From JAAZLS01 sp964463285 (GTDB lineage Bacteria > Bacillota > Dethiobacteria > DTU022), in contig CAYXBB010000048.1 in the NCBI GenBank assembly GCA_964463285.1, positions 1-9,865 on the forward strand: a stretch of 9,865 bases of DNA, in the 5' to 3' direction. The first letter of the stretch is position 1; each line of letters opens with the position of its first letter. A program made the position numbers and the translations under genes. Positions 1-6,906 of the stretch are shown here, one piece after another. Under the pieces are notes generated by a model. The model was not told the DNA's origin. It saw only the letters and a program-made list of their open reading frames with translations, and made no database searches.

Positions 1-137
1 CCTTCCCGCCGGATATTGGTCATCACGGCGGCGGTACTCTCTCCCCAAAATCCGAGTAGCAGCTGGGAAACAGCCATGAGGATCAGGGCTACTCCCAACA
101 GCGTCAATAAAATACGAGGCAGCAATTTTTGTTTCAA
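1..137 (-). CDS. N-terminus of a membrane-anchored protein, TTG start (partial)
   Basis: The window edge cuts this minus-strand gene, leaving 45 codons. The product starts MKQKLLPRILLTLLG and carries one hydrophobic segment at about residues 8-30, followed by a polar stretch (GESTAAVMTNIRREG), so it is either membrane-anchored or secreted through an uncleaved signal. TTG at 135-137 is chosen as the start because an in-frame TGA lies only two codons upstream, no other start codon lies before the hydrophobic segment, and a good Shine-Dalgarno (GGAAGG) sits about 9 nt upstream. It is the last visible gene of the leftward RHS cluster, 47 bp after the YD-repeat/Trp-module gene, and is probably co-transcribed with it. 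The function is not recognisable from this fragment. It could be an immunity-type membrane protein or an unrelated anchored protein. Confidence 0.7.
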   Translation of the reverse strand, partial: MKQKLLPRILLTLLGVALILMAVSQLLLGFWGESTAAVMTNIRRE

Positions 138-184
138 CGCGATTCACCTTCCATCCCTTTGAAGCAGGGGCCCGGTGTTTTTAT

Positions 185-664
185 TCAGGAAACCGGTTCG
201 GCCTCCACCCAGGCAGCGCCGTTCCATTTTATCCAGGCGCCGTCATGGCGCAGCTGCCACCAGGTCCCGCCGGCGTCCTCAAATCGCAATCCGTTGACCT
301 TTTCCTGAAACTGTTCCGGAGAGATTGCACCGGTCTGGGCCTCCATGTTCAGCTGCTCATACTTCTCCTCCAGAGCGGCAAAACGCCCGTCCCGGGCTGC
401 CGACTTACTGGGGAGCCCCGTTTCCCAGCCGGTTGCCGGTTTTTCCTGGAGGGCGGGTTCTTCACTGCTCAGCAGTCCCGCCTTCTCGGTTTCTTTATCC
501 AAGGCGGGCTCACTGGGCTTTTCCGGGGGATCGGAAGAGATCCGGATCAGGTTTCCGGCCCGGTCGTAATCGTAGTATTTCTTTGTTTTCCCATTGACGG
601 CGACTGAAGAAAGCCGGTTCAGGGGATCATAGGTGTAAGTGAGTTTGATCTCCTTTTTCTCCAT
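185..664 (-). CDS. Small protein: YD-repeat segment plus Trp-rich C-terminal module
   Basis: The protein has about 159 residues. Residues 7-42 form a YD/RHS-type repeat pair (LTYTYDPLNRLSS, then YYDYDRAGNLIRI) like those of the large RHS protein upstream. A charged, Pro/Glu-rich linker follows (about 45-90), then a C-terminal module at about 95-155: a short helical stretch (ALEEKYEQL..GAISPEQFQEKVNGLRF) leading to DAGGTWWQLR and WIKWNGAAWV. I recall that last pattern, acidic-Gly-x-WW followed by W-x-x-W-x-G-x-x-WV, at the C-termini of zinc-ribbon and other bacterial proteins; that link is from memory. No signal peptide or membrane segment is visible, so the protein is probably cytoplasmic. 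Two in-frame ATGs exist (668-670 and 662-664). The second is preferred because GAGGTG at 672-677 is 1 nt from the first but 7 nt from the second. The function is unknown. Confidence 0.8.
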   Translation of the reverse strand: MEKKEIKLTYTYDPLNRLSSVAVNGKTKKYYDYDRAGNLIRISSDPPEKPSEPALDKETEKAGLLSSEEPALQEKPATGWETGLPSKSAARDGRFAALEEKYEQLNMEAQTGAISPEQFQEKVNGLRFEDAGGTWWQLRHDGAWIKWNGAAWVEAEPVS

Positions 665-671
665 ATCCATT

Positions 672-677
672 CACCTC
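672..677 (-). promoter_or_regulatory. Shine-Dalgarno deciding the start of the YD/Trp-module gene
   Basis: On the minus strand GAGGTG lies one base before the first in-frame ATG (668-670) but 7 nt before the second (662-664). Normal spacing supports the second ATG. Confidence 0.6.
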
Positions 678-730
678 TTTCTGTTTGCGGCATCCCTTCG
701 GCCGTTGGTGTTTCATAGGATATTATCGGG

Positions 731-774
731 ATACCAGCAGCCGGAGGGATTGGGCGATCTTGCCCACCGCTGGT
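731..774 (-). other. Nested inverted repeat just after the RHS stop codon
   Basis: An outer 6-bp pair (ACCAGC 733-738 with GCTGGT 769-774) encloses an inner 5-bp hairpin (TGGGC 751-755 with GCCCA 762-766). It begins 6 nt downstream of the RHS stop on the transcribed strand. No T-run follows, so it is not a canonical rho-independent terminator. It may shape the mRNA end or the spacing between the RHS gene and the next gene, or it may be chance. The rest of the 115-bp gap holds nothing else I can identify apart from the Shine-Dalgarno of the next gene. Confidence 0.25.
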
Positions 775-779
775 CTATA

Positions 780-3700
780 CTAATAGTGGCGTCTCAGTTG
801 CCAGATGACCCCTTTTGTGGCGGTGACTGGTTTGCCACCCCGGCAGGGATCAAGCGGACTGCCCCCTCCCTTGCTGGCATGTTCGTAAATTGCCACCGGG
901 AGGCTCAGGGCATCGGGGGTTACCGCATTTTTACCCAGTTCGGTCAAATTATCCGCCGTATCCAGGACACCCTGGCAGGCGGCGTTTTTATGCTTATTGA
1001 ATTCATGGCAGGCATGCACATATCTCCGCCAGGCTGCCTCCTTTGCATCCCAGCCGCCGAACTCCCCGTAGTGATCACAGATTTTGGAATAGTAGTCGTA
1101 GGCCTTGTTCATTTTTTCCATGGCCTGTGCGCTTTTCTTGGTCTCACTGACGGTCTTACTAGAACTTTTCGCTACCTTGTAGGTGTAGTAGACGGAGGTG
1201 GCCACCCCCACCGCCAAACCGACGGTCTTCCAGGTTATCCAGGCCTCCATGAGCAGGGCGCCGTCGGGATCGATGTAGAAGAGGGGATTGTTGGCAGCGT
1301 AAAGATAGGGGTTGGTCCCCCCTTCAAAGCCCAGGGGATCTTTTTGTACAAAACGGCCCCACCGGGCGGAGTAGAAGCGCTTTTTCATAAAATAGAGCCC
1401 TTCCCCCTGATCCATCACCCCCAAAGCGCCGCAGAAGGTAAAAGGATTGCCGGCGGTATCGCCACTGGATACCAAATAACCAAAGGGAGAGTAGGTGTAG
1501 CTAGCCGCCACGCGACCGTCACTATCCGTTAAGGCCAGGGTGTTTCCGCTCTGATCGTAATGGTAGTAAAAAGTTCCCTGTTCCTCATCGACCAGGGCCA
1601 CCGGCCGGCTATGGCAGTAAAGGTAGAAGCGGACCGGTTTACCGCCGACCCGGCTCTCAAACATGAGATTCCCCTGAGGATCGCGACCATAACTGAAAGA
1701 CTCTTCCCCGCTATCAACTTGGATCAGGTGACCGAGGCCGTTGTAGTAAAAGCGCTTCTCCAGGCCCTCCCGGCTCAGTTTCTCCAGCCGGCTCTCCCCA
1801 TCGTAGGTCGCTCTCCATCCGGGAGCCTCCACCAGGTTCCCAGCCCCGTCGTAGCGGAAAGGGGCTGGACCGGCCATCTGGTCGGCCGGGTTGCAGGAAA
1901 GGCTAAAATCCTGATCCGGAGGGGGGCTTAGCGGCTGATTACCCTCCTCTTCTAAGATGGAGCCGGAGGCATCGCGGCGGTAGCGCCGCTCGATGAAAGG
2001 CTCCCCTTTAAGGAGATGTTTCAGCCTGATTAGCCGCTCATTTTTATCGTATTCGTAGCTGCTCGACGTACCGTTGGAGCGCTCTTCTTCCACCAGGTTC
2101 CCGGCGGGATCGTAGCTGTATTTTACCCAGCCGCCGGGCCAACTCATCTCCACCGGTCGCAGGCGGCTGTCATAGAGATACTTCACCACTGGGCCGCCGG
2201 GATAGGTGATCGACTCGATCAGGCCGGCCCCGTTGCTGGTAGTGGAGAGAACCGAGCCACCAGGATAGGTGATCGCTTTAAATCCTCCGGCTTCATCGTA
2301 AGTGTAGAAGAGCTTGCCGCTCGGGTCCAAAATTTCGATCAACCGGCCGCCGCTGTCGTAAATGTAGCGGGCTGCCTCCTGCCCGTCGTGGAAGACCCTT
2401 TCTAAGAGGCCATCGGGATCATATGCAAATTCCACTTTTTTCCCACGGGCATCTCTTTCTTCGATCACCCGTCCCAGGGGATCCCGCTTCAGCGCCGTAG
2501 CAGCCCCCAGGGGATCGATAACCCCGATTTTACGGTGGCAGGGGTCATACTCGTAGGCGGTCTTGCCTCCACCATCCAACTGGAAGGAGAGCAGGTTGCC
2601 GGCGGGATCGTAGTTGAAAAGCTGGTTCTGCCCCAGGGCGTTGGTAACCCGGTTAAGACGGCCGGCCCCATCATAGCGGTAGCGGGTAGGCTTCCGGCAG
2701 TTATTAAGCAAGGAGATCAGGTTGTTGTTACCGTCATAGGCCAACTCGCTGGTGGCCAGGGAGGCATCGATCTCTTTAAGAATATTACCGTTGGCATCCC
2801 GCTCGTAACCCCGGCTGAGACCCCGTTCATCGGTAGCCAAAAGACTGTAACAGCAATCAAAGACCAGACTCTTCTTGCTGCCGTTGGGGTGACGGTGGCT
2901 GATTAGCCGGCCGTTCCCATCGTGCTCAAAAGTAGCGCTATGGCCCAGGGCGTCGGTGACGGTGGTAGGCAGGTAGCCCTGCTCGTCAAAGCTGAAAGTA
3001 GTAACGCCCCCCGCCGGGCTGGTGGCCCGGACCACGTTGCCGAAACGGTCGTACTCCATGGCAGTCCCAAGACCATCGAATCCGGTCAGGCTCACCGGCA
3101 GGCCCTGCTCATTGTAGTCGATGGCAATTGTTCGTCCGGCGGGGCTGGTGATCCCCACCAAGCTATGGCGATCATTGTAACGGTAAACCCATTTGCCGCC
3201 CAGGGGATCGGTAATCCCGGTGAGATTGCCAAAAGGATCGTAGGCAAACAAGAGCTCCTCGCCGAGCTGATCGATCTCTTTGATCTGTTGGCCGGCCCCG
3301 TCATACTCCCAGCGGATCAATCCACCGTTGCGGTCCCGGCAGCTTACCGGAAGGCCGTCGCGGTACTCCACGGTGGCTGCCCGGCCCAGGGGATCGATCA
3401 CCTGTTCGGTCAGCCCGCCTCTGCTCTGGAAGATAGTTTTATTTCCCTCCGGATCGGTCACCTCTACCCGGCGGGGAGAACCGGCGAGCAGTACGTAGCG
3501 GGTCACGTTTCCGTTGGGATCGCTAAAGGAGCGAAGCAGTCTCTCTTTCCCTTTTTGTTGATAGGTAAAGGCAACAGTCCTTTTGCTCTTGCCGGTGACC
3601 ATTTTGGTCAAGGTAGAGCCAGCATCGTATTCGTAGTTAACCGCTATGCCCATCAGATCTTCCGTATGAACCAATTTTCCCTGCCCGTCATAGTCGAAGG

Positions 3701-5294
3701 AAGCCTGGCGTCCGTCGGGCAAGGCAAAGCCGCTGCAGAAATCTTGTTCGTTGAAGGCAAAGGCCATGGAGCGACCGGCGGCATCGGTGATCGTCTCCAG
3801 ATTCCCCCGGGGACTGTACGAAAGGCAGACAGCGTTGCCATAATAGTCACTGATCTGGGTGAGCCGGCCCAAATTCATCCCCGGCACCCGGTCGAAACGC
3901 ATATAAACCGCGCTCCCTTTCTGGATATAGAGCCAGTACTCCCCGTAATCGAGAAGGCGGTGAAATATGCCGGCCGGCGGCCGGGTCTCCACCGGCTGCT
4001 CCGGGGTGGCCCCGGCGGCGGTGCTAAAGGGAAGACCCTGACCCGAGCCTTTGTAAACCCAGATCTGGTCTCCTTTTTGCTCCAAAAGCCATTCATAGGA
4101 AAAATTCCAGCCGCGTCCGAAGATACCGCTCTTCTCCAAGGCACTGTTGTAGCTTAACGTTAAATTAATTTCCGGGCCTAACCCCTGATTCTCAAAAAAA
4201 GTGTCCTGGATTACCAGATTGAGGGTGGCCGTATTTACCCAGTAGCGGGGCAGGCCGTACTGTACACAGTCTCCCGGTCCCTTGCCGCCCAAGAAACTGG
4301 TATAGGGGTTATCATCGGGGCCGCCGTAGCCGGCCTCAGGCGGTGGGAGATAGTCGTCGGCTGGTTCCGTTTCCCGCTCTTCAGCAGGCTCTTCTTTTTC
4401 ATAGGCGGAATCAGGCCCATCGGGAACTCCAGCTTCCGGGCCGGCAACTCCCAGGGCTTCTGCCACCGCGCCGGCCGCCGCCCCACCCGCCGAGCCCAGC
4501 GAGCCGCCCAAAGCAGCGGCAACGGCGGCGATCACCGAAATGATGGCGGTAGCCAGGGGCCCGGCATGTCTTTCCCAGAGTTCGTCTTCACAATCACAGC
4601 CATAGCCCCAATCCCAGTTCCAGTTGCCCTCGCCGTCGGGAACCAGGTGGGGAAAAGAATCGTAGTCAAGGGTGTCCCCCCCCGATCCCGGCAGAGGTTC
4701 TATCCCCGGGATCGAATCCAGATCGGGGGGCAATTCCCCCCCCTGCTCTGGGCCGGTCAGGACCGGAATATCTTCTTCTGCTTCTTCCTCTTCCCCTTCT
4801 TCCTCCTCTTCTTCTTCCCCCACAGCGGTGCCCTTCTTCCGGGCTTTCCATTCAAACTCACCGTAAGCATAACCGGAGTCTTTTTCAACCCTTAGAGTTA
4901 TTTCACCGTTGATAACAATTTCATCTCCATCCCTTTTCGGTACACCGCTGAAAGATATGTAATAAACATATTCGCTGGAGGGGGTCACATAGGTGGTCGA
5001 GGCACTGATCATACCCCCCTGATAGCTTGCCTCCATTGGAACGGATAGCCGTTCCGATGGGTTATAGGCCGCCGTTCCATTACCATCGCTGTTGAGGACC
5101 AGTGTAAATGAGGGTACGCCTCCGGAGACAAAAAATCCCGGACTGCTGCTTTCCCTGTGGGTAACAAATCCTATTGAATCATAGCTGCCGGCGATCTCTT
5201 TGGCGGCAATAGGCTGCTCGGCTCCGGCCACCGCCGGCGACAGGAAAAAGAGCAAAAGAAAAACCAACCGTATCAAAACTATCTTCATTTTCAT
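780..5294 (-). CDS. Secreted RHS/YD-repeat protein with unrecognised C-terminal tip
   Basis: This 1504-residue protein belongs to the RHS/WapA-type superfamily. In order it has a Sec signal peptide (about 1-25, cleavage after AGA); a unique N-terminal region; an acidic run at about 160-175; a CDCEDELWERH patch near 233-243; an Ala/Gly-rich hydrophobic stretch at about 246-284; a DUF6531-like entry region at about 350-395 (IFGRGWNFSYEWLL); YD repeats at about 470-1290; the RHS-associated core at about 1298-1345 (RFYSARWGRFVQKDPLGF ending in YIDPDG); and a 159-residue tip. In related proteins the repeats form a shell around a variable C-terminal effector that is often toxic. The tip has a hydrophobic segment (about 1358-1375) and scattered Cys/His, but I recognise no catalytic motif. 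The ATG overlaps the stop of the upstream gene (ATGA), implying coupled translation. An in-frame ATG two codons on is an alternative start. No LPXTG motif or cell-wall domain is visible. Confidence 0.93.
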   Translation of the reverse strand: MKMKIVLIRLVFLLLFFLSPAVAGAEQPIAAKEIAGSYDSIGFVTHRESSSPGFFVSGGVPSFTLVLNSDGNGTAAYNPSERLSVPMEASYQGGMISASTTYVTPSSEYVYYISFSGVPKRDGDEIVINGEITLRVEKDSGYAYGEFEWKARKKGTAVGEEEEEEEGEEEEAEEDIPVLTGPEQGGELPPDLDSIPGIEPLPGSGGDTLDYDSFPHLVPDGEGNWNWDWGYGCDCEDELWERHAGPLATAIISVIAAVAAALGGSLGSAGGAAAGAVAEALGVAGPEAGVPDGPDSAYEKEEPAEERETEPADDYLPPPEAGYGGPDDNPYTSFLGGKGPGDCVQYGLPRYWVNTATLNLVIQDTFFENQGLGPEINLTLSYNSALEKSGIFGRGWNFSYEWLLEQKGDQIWVYKGSGQGLPFSTAAGATPEQPVETRPPAGIFHRLLDYGEYWLYIQKGSAVYMRFDRVPGMNLGRLTQISDYYGNAVCLSYSPRGNLETITDAAGRSMAFAFNEQDFCSGFALPDGRQASFDYDGQGKLVHTEDLMGIAVNYEYDAGSTLTKMVTGKSKRTVAFTYQQKGKERLLRSFSDPNGNVTRYVLLAGSPRRVEVTDPEGNKTIFQSRGGLTEQVIDPLGRAATVEYRDGLPVSCRDRNGGLIRWEYDGAGQQIKEIDQLGEELLFAYDPFGNLTGITDPLGGKWVYRYNDRHSLVGITSPAGRTIAIDYNEQGLPVSLTGFDGLGTAMEYDRFGNVVRATSPAGGVTTFSFDEQGYLPTTVTDALGHSATFEHDGNGRLISHRHPNGSKKSLVFDCCYSLLATDERGLSRGYERDANGNILKEIDASLATSELAYDGNNNLISLLNNCRKPTRYRYDGAGRLNRVTNALGQNQLFNYDPAGNLLSFQLDGGGKTAYEYDPCHRKIGVIDPLGAATALKRDPLGRVIEERDARGKKVEFAYDPDGLLERVFHDGQEAARYIYDSGGRLIEILDPSGKLFYTYDEAGGFKAITYPGGSVLSTTSNGAGLIESITYPGGPVVKYLYDSRLRPVEMSWPGGWVKYSYDPAGNLVEEERSNGTSSSYEYDKNERLIRLKHLLKGEPFIERRYRRDASGSILEEEGNQPLSPPPDQDFSLSCNPADQMAGPAPFRYDGAGNLVEAPGWRATYDGESRLEKLSREGLEKRFYYNGLGHLIQVDSGEESFSYGRDPQGNLMFESRVGGKPVRFYLYCHSRPVALVDEEQGTFYYHYDQSGNTLALTDSDGRVAASYTYSPFGYLVSSGDTAGNPFTFCGALGVMDQGEGLYFMKKRFYSARWGRFVQKDPLGFEGGTNPYLYAANNPLFYIDPDGALLMEAWITWKTVGLAVGVATSVYYTYKVAKSSSKTVSETKKSAQAMEKMNKAYDYYSKICDHYGEFGGWDAKEAAWRRYVHACHEFNKHKNAACQGVLDTADNLTELGKNAVTPDALSLPVAIYEHASKGGGSPLDPCRGGKPVTATKGVIWQLRRHY
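1425..3887 (-). repeat. YD-repeat-encoding tract of the RHS gene
   Basis: This part of the RHS gene encodes many degenerate repeats of the form YDxxGNLxxI, for example YDPFGNLTGI, YDRFGNVVRA, YDPAGNLLSF, YDSGGRLIEI and YDPAGNLVEE. DNA-level traces of the repetition include CCCAGGGGATC, encoding DPLG (near 1329, 2475, 2510, 3200 and 3387), and GGATAGGTGATCG, encoding ITYPGG (near 2201 and 2263). The repetition is moderate, consistent with old diverged repeats rather than fresh duplication. Confidence 0.85.
4781..4821. repeat. 41-nt pure pyrimidine tract (purine on the coding strand)
   Basis: The plus strand is unbroken C/T over 41 bases, so the RHS coding strand is all purine. It encodes most of the acidic Glu run at about residues 159-172. 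Such tracts can mispair during replication, so the length of the Glu run may vary between strains. Confidence 0.8.
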
Positions 5295-6169
5295 ACCGCC
5301 GGCACCGCCTTCCCAGGCCTTACCGTGATGTTAATAACCAGGCCCGCCACAAAAATTATCGCCCCCAGAATATAGGCCAGGTAGGGCAGGGGCACGGCTG
5401 AGAGGGCGATCCCCAAGGCGCTTCCGGCCCCGTAACCGGCGATGATCCGGTTCACGGTCAACGGTGTGGGGGTTTTCCCCCTGGTCAACTTATGGGCCCC
5501 CGTCAGAGCCAGGTTCCTTAGAAGATCGCCCCGGCTAGTAAGCGCCCTCAGGGCCAGCAGGGCCCCGGCGATACCGGCCATGCTGTTTATCGGACTGGCA
5601 TTACCGGTAAAAAAATTAAAGAGAACCAAAGCTAGCCCCAGGCCCAACATAAGCTCCGCCGCTGCATTTACACCCTGCAGGGCCATCCCGGCAGCCAGAC
5701 CCTTGAGCCCCGCCTTCAGGGCTTTGAAGGGATTTTTACCCGAAAAAAGAGGCATGATCAAAACGCTGAAAAAATAGGCAAAGATCGCCTTGCCGATAAT
5801 CCCGCCCAGCGCTCCTACTACTCCGCCGTACATACCGCCCTGAGCAAAGGTCAAAAAGGAGAGAAAGCGCACCGGCCAGGGGTTTATACCCAGCGGCGGC
5901 AGCAGGGAAAGCACCAGCCAGAACAGGGCCAGCGCCACCATCGGGATCAGTTGTTTTGGATTTTTTAGGAACCTTTTTAGGGAATCGGAAAGAAGCAAAC
6001 CGATGTTTGAACCGGCGCCGCTATAATCCGGGGCAGTACTTTCCATAGGGGCATAAACAGCGGCTTCCCCGCCCGGCATTATTCCCTTTATAATTTCACC
6101 TCCGCAGGAGGGGCAGAACTTTGAATCGGGGTTAACCGGCGTACCGCAGTTATTACAAAATTGGTCCAT
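5291..6169 (-). CDS. Zinc-ribbon polytopic membrane protein
   Basis: The protein has 292 residues. The N-terminus is a zinc ribbon with two CxxC pairs (Cys5/Cys8 in FCNNCG and Cys19/Cys22 in FCPSCGG). A polar linker (about 24-65) is followed by a hydrophobic, Gly/Ala-rich integral membrane region with segments near 75-95, 111-142, 156-187, 197-210, 241-258 and 261-281, so about six helices. The zinc ribbon would sit in the cytoplasm. The start is secure: AAGGAGG lies 8 nt upstream of ATG 6167-6169. The stop overlaps the start of the RHS gene (ATGA), so both should be made from one message. A role in membrane handling, anchoring or secretion of the RHS protein is inference from this coupling. 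I do not recognise a transporter signature. The protein resembles the general class of bacterial zinc-ribbon membrane proteins of unknown function. Confidence 0.88.
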   Translation of the reverse strand: MDQFCNNCGTPVNPDSKFCPSCGGEIIKGIMPGGEAAVYAPMESTAPDYSGAGSNIGLLLSDSLKRFLKNPKQLIPMVALALFWLVLSLLPPLGINPWPVRFLSFLTFAQGGMYGGVVGALGGIIGKAIFAYFFSVLIMPLFSGKNPFKALKAGLKGLAAGMALQGVNAAAELMLGLGLALVLFNFFTGNASPINSMAGIAGALLALRALTSRGDLLRNLALTGAHKLTRGKTPTPLTVNRIIAGYGAGSALGIALSAVPLPYLAYILGAIIFVAGLVINITVRPGKAVPAV

Positions 6170-6242
6170 TTATAAAACCTCCTTCGGGAGATCACTTTTC
6201 TATAGCTGTTTTTATCACGCCATCTTCCCTGTACAAAAGCAT

Positions 6243-6791
6243 TTAGTAATAGCCGCCCGTTATGCCGCCCAATATCCCCATAATGGCTCCTCCGGCGATG
6301 ATCCAGAGTATTACCGAAATGGCGCCCATGATCAGGGCAGCCCGGGCAAAATTCTTTTTGTTTAAAGGGGTTGCCGAGCCGAAGCTCCAGACAAACAAGA
6401 GGATAACATTGACGATGGGGATACATAACAAAAGAAACATGACAATATACTGGCCCACACTGAGAACCTCGTCTCCCGCCGATGCCCCCGTCCCGTAAGA
6501 AGGCTGGGGTGCGTAAGAAGGCGGCCCCTGTACCACCGATCCCGGAGAGGGCCGCGGTGATGATGACGGAGGGGGTTGGGCTGCCGGCCGGTAAACCGGT
6601 GGCGCTGAAGGGGCTGCTTGCCTAGGCGCCGGCTGATAGCCTGGAGGTGGTGGCGGGGGCGGTGGGGAGAAGATCGGAATCGCCGGCTGCGCTGTTCCCG
6701 GAGCGGCAGCCTGACCCCCGATTTTTGCCCCGCAGGAAACACAGAACCTTGAATTTTCAGGAAATTTAGCCCCACACTTTTCACAAAACAT
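6243..6791 (-). CDS. Zinc-ribbon protein with proline-rich linker and two membrane helices
   Basis: The protein has 182 residues. It begins MFCEKCGAKF and continues FCVSCGAK, giving a four-Cys zinc ribbon (Cys3, Cys6, Cys17, Cys20). A long Pro/Ala/Ser-rich disordered linker at about 30-100 includes an unbroken run of eight prolines. Two membrane helices follow at about 113-135 and 150-170, separated by GSATPLNKKNFARA. That pair resembles a common Firmicutes zinc-ribbon membrane family in which an IPIVN-type first helix is followed by a NKKN-F-ARA loop (recalled, not searched). The ATG at 6789-6791 is preferred to the in-frame ATG at 6798-6800: AAGGGAG directly touches the upstream ATG but lies 9 nt before the downstream one. 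It sits 73 bp before the 292-aa zinc-ribbon gene in the same direction. The ribbon and two-helix anchor suggest a membrane-tethered adaptor, but the partner is unknown. Confidence 0.87.
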   Translation of the reverse strand: MFCEKCGAKFPENSRFCVSCGAKIGGQAAAPGTAQPAIPIFSPPPPPPPPGYQPAPRQAAPSAPPVYRPAAQPPPSSSPRPSPGSVVQGPPSYAPQPSYGTGASAGDEVLSVGQYIVMFLLLCIPIVNVILLFVWSFGSATPLNKKNFARAALIMGAISVILWIIAGGAIMGILGGITGGYY

Positions 6792-6800
6792 TACGTTCAT

Positions 6801-6807
6801 CTCCCTT
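6801..6807 (-). promoter_or_regulatory. Shine-Dalgarno deciding the start of the 182-aa zinc-ribbon gene
   Basis: AAGGGAG on the minus strand abuts the ATG at 6798-6800, leaving no spacer, but is 9 nt from the in-frame ATG at 6789-6791. Spacing therefore favours the downstream start. Confidence 0.55.
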
Positions 6808-6816
6808 ATGAATGAT

Positions 6817-6897
6817 TTATAAATTCGCTAAGTCATAAGCGTGCTCTATCTTGCCTTTTGCATAGGAGCACGGTAATTTGGCTATTACAGGCCTCAT
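6817..6897 (-). CDS. Possible 26-codon small ORF between operon genes
   Basis: The stop of the 194-aa gene (6907-6909) is followed at once by AGGAGG and then, 3 nt later, by ATG 6895-6897. The frame runs 26 codons (MRPVIAKLPCSYAKGKIEHA...) to TAA at 6817-6819. In favour: a consensus Shine-Dalgarno immediately after a stop is typical of operon genes. Against: the spacing is short, the peptide is unremarkable, and a hairpin (6840-6872) overlaps it. It may be chance. Confidence 0.2.
   Translation of the reverse strand: MRPVIAKLPCSYAKGKIEHAYDLANL
6840..6872. other. Intergenic stem-loop between the 194-aa and 182-aa genes
   Basis: CGTGCTC (6840-6846) pairs perfectly with GAGCACG (6866-6872). The stem extends by three more pairs (TAT 6847-6849 with ATA 6862-6864) after a bulged G at 6865, and the loop is 12 nt. 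No T-run follows on either strand, so it is not a standard terminator. It may be an mRNA processing or stability element inside the leftward operon. Confidence 0.4.
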
Positions 6898-6906
6898 TAC
6901 CCTCCT

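Noticed and set aside
639..1532. Long plus-strand open frame opposite the RHS 3' end
   Set aside because: It is antisense to a clear RHS coding region, and its openness follows from the RHS codon pattern. No ribosome site or recognisable protein is seen.
1425..3887. Repeats as a CRISPR array
   Set aside because: The repeats are degenerate, in frame and encode YD motifs. There is no constant repeat-spacer pattern.
2922..4157. 411-codon plus-strand open frame opposite the YD repeats
   Set aside because: The repetitive YD-coding DNA keeps the opposite strand free of stops. The product is Gly/Val/Ala-rich without any domain.
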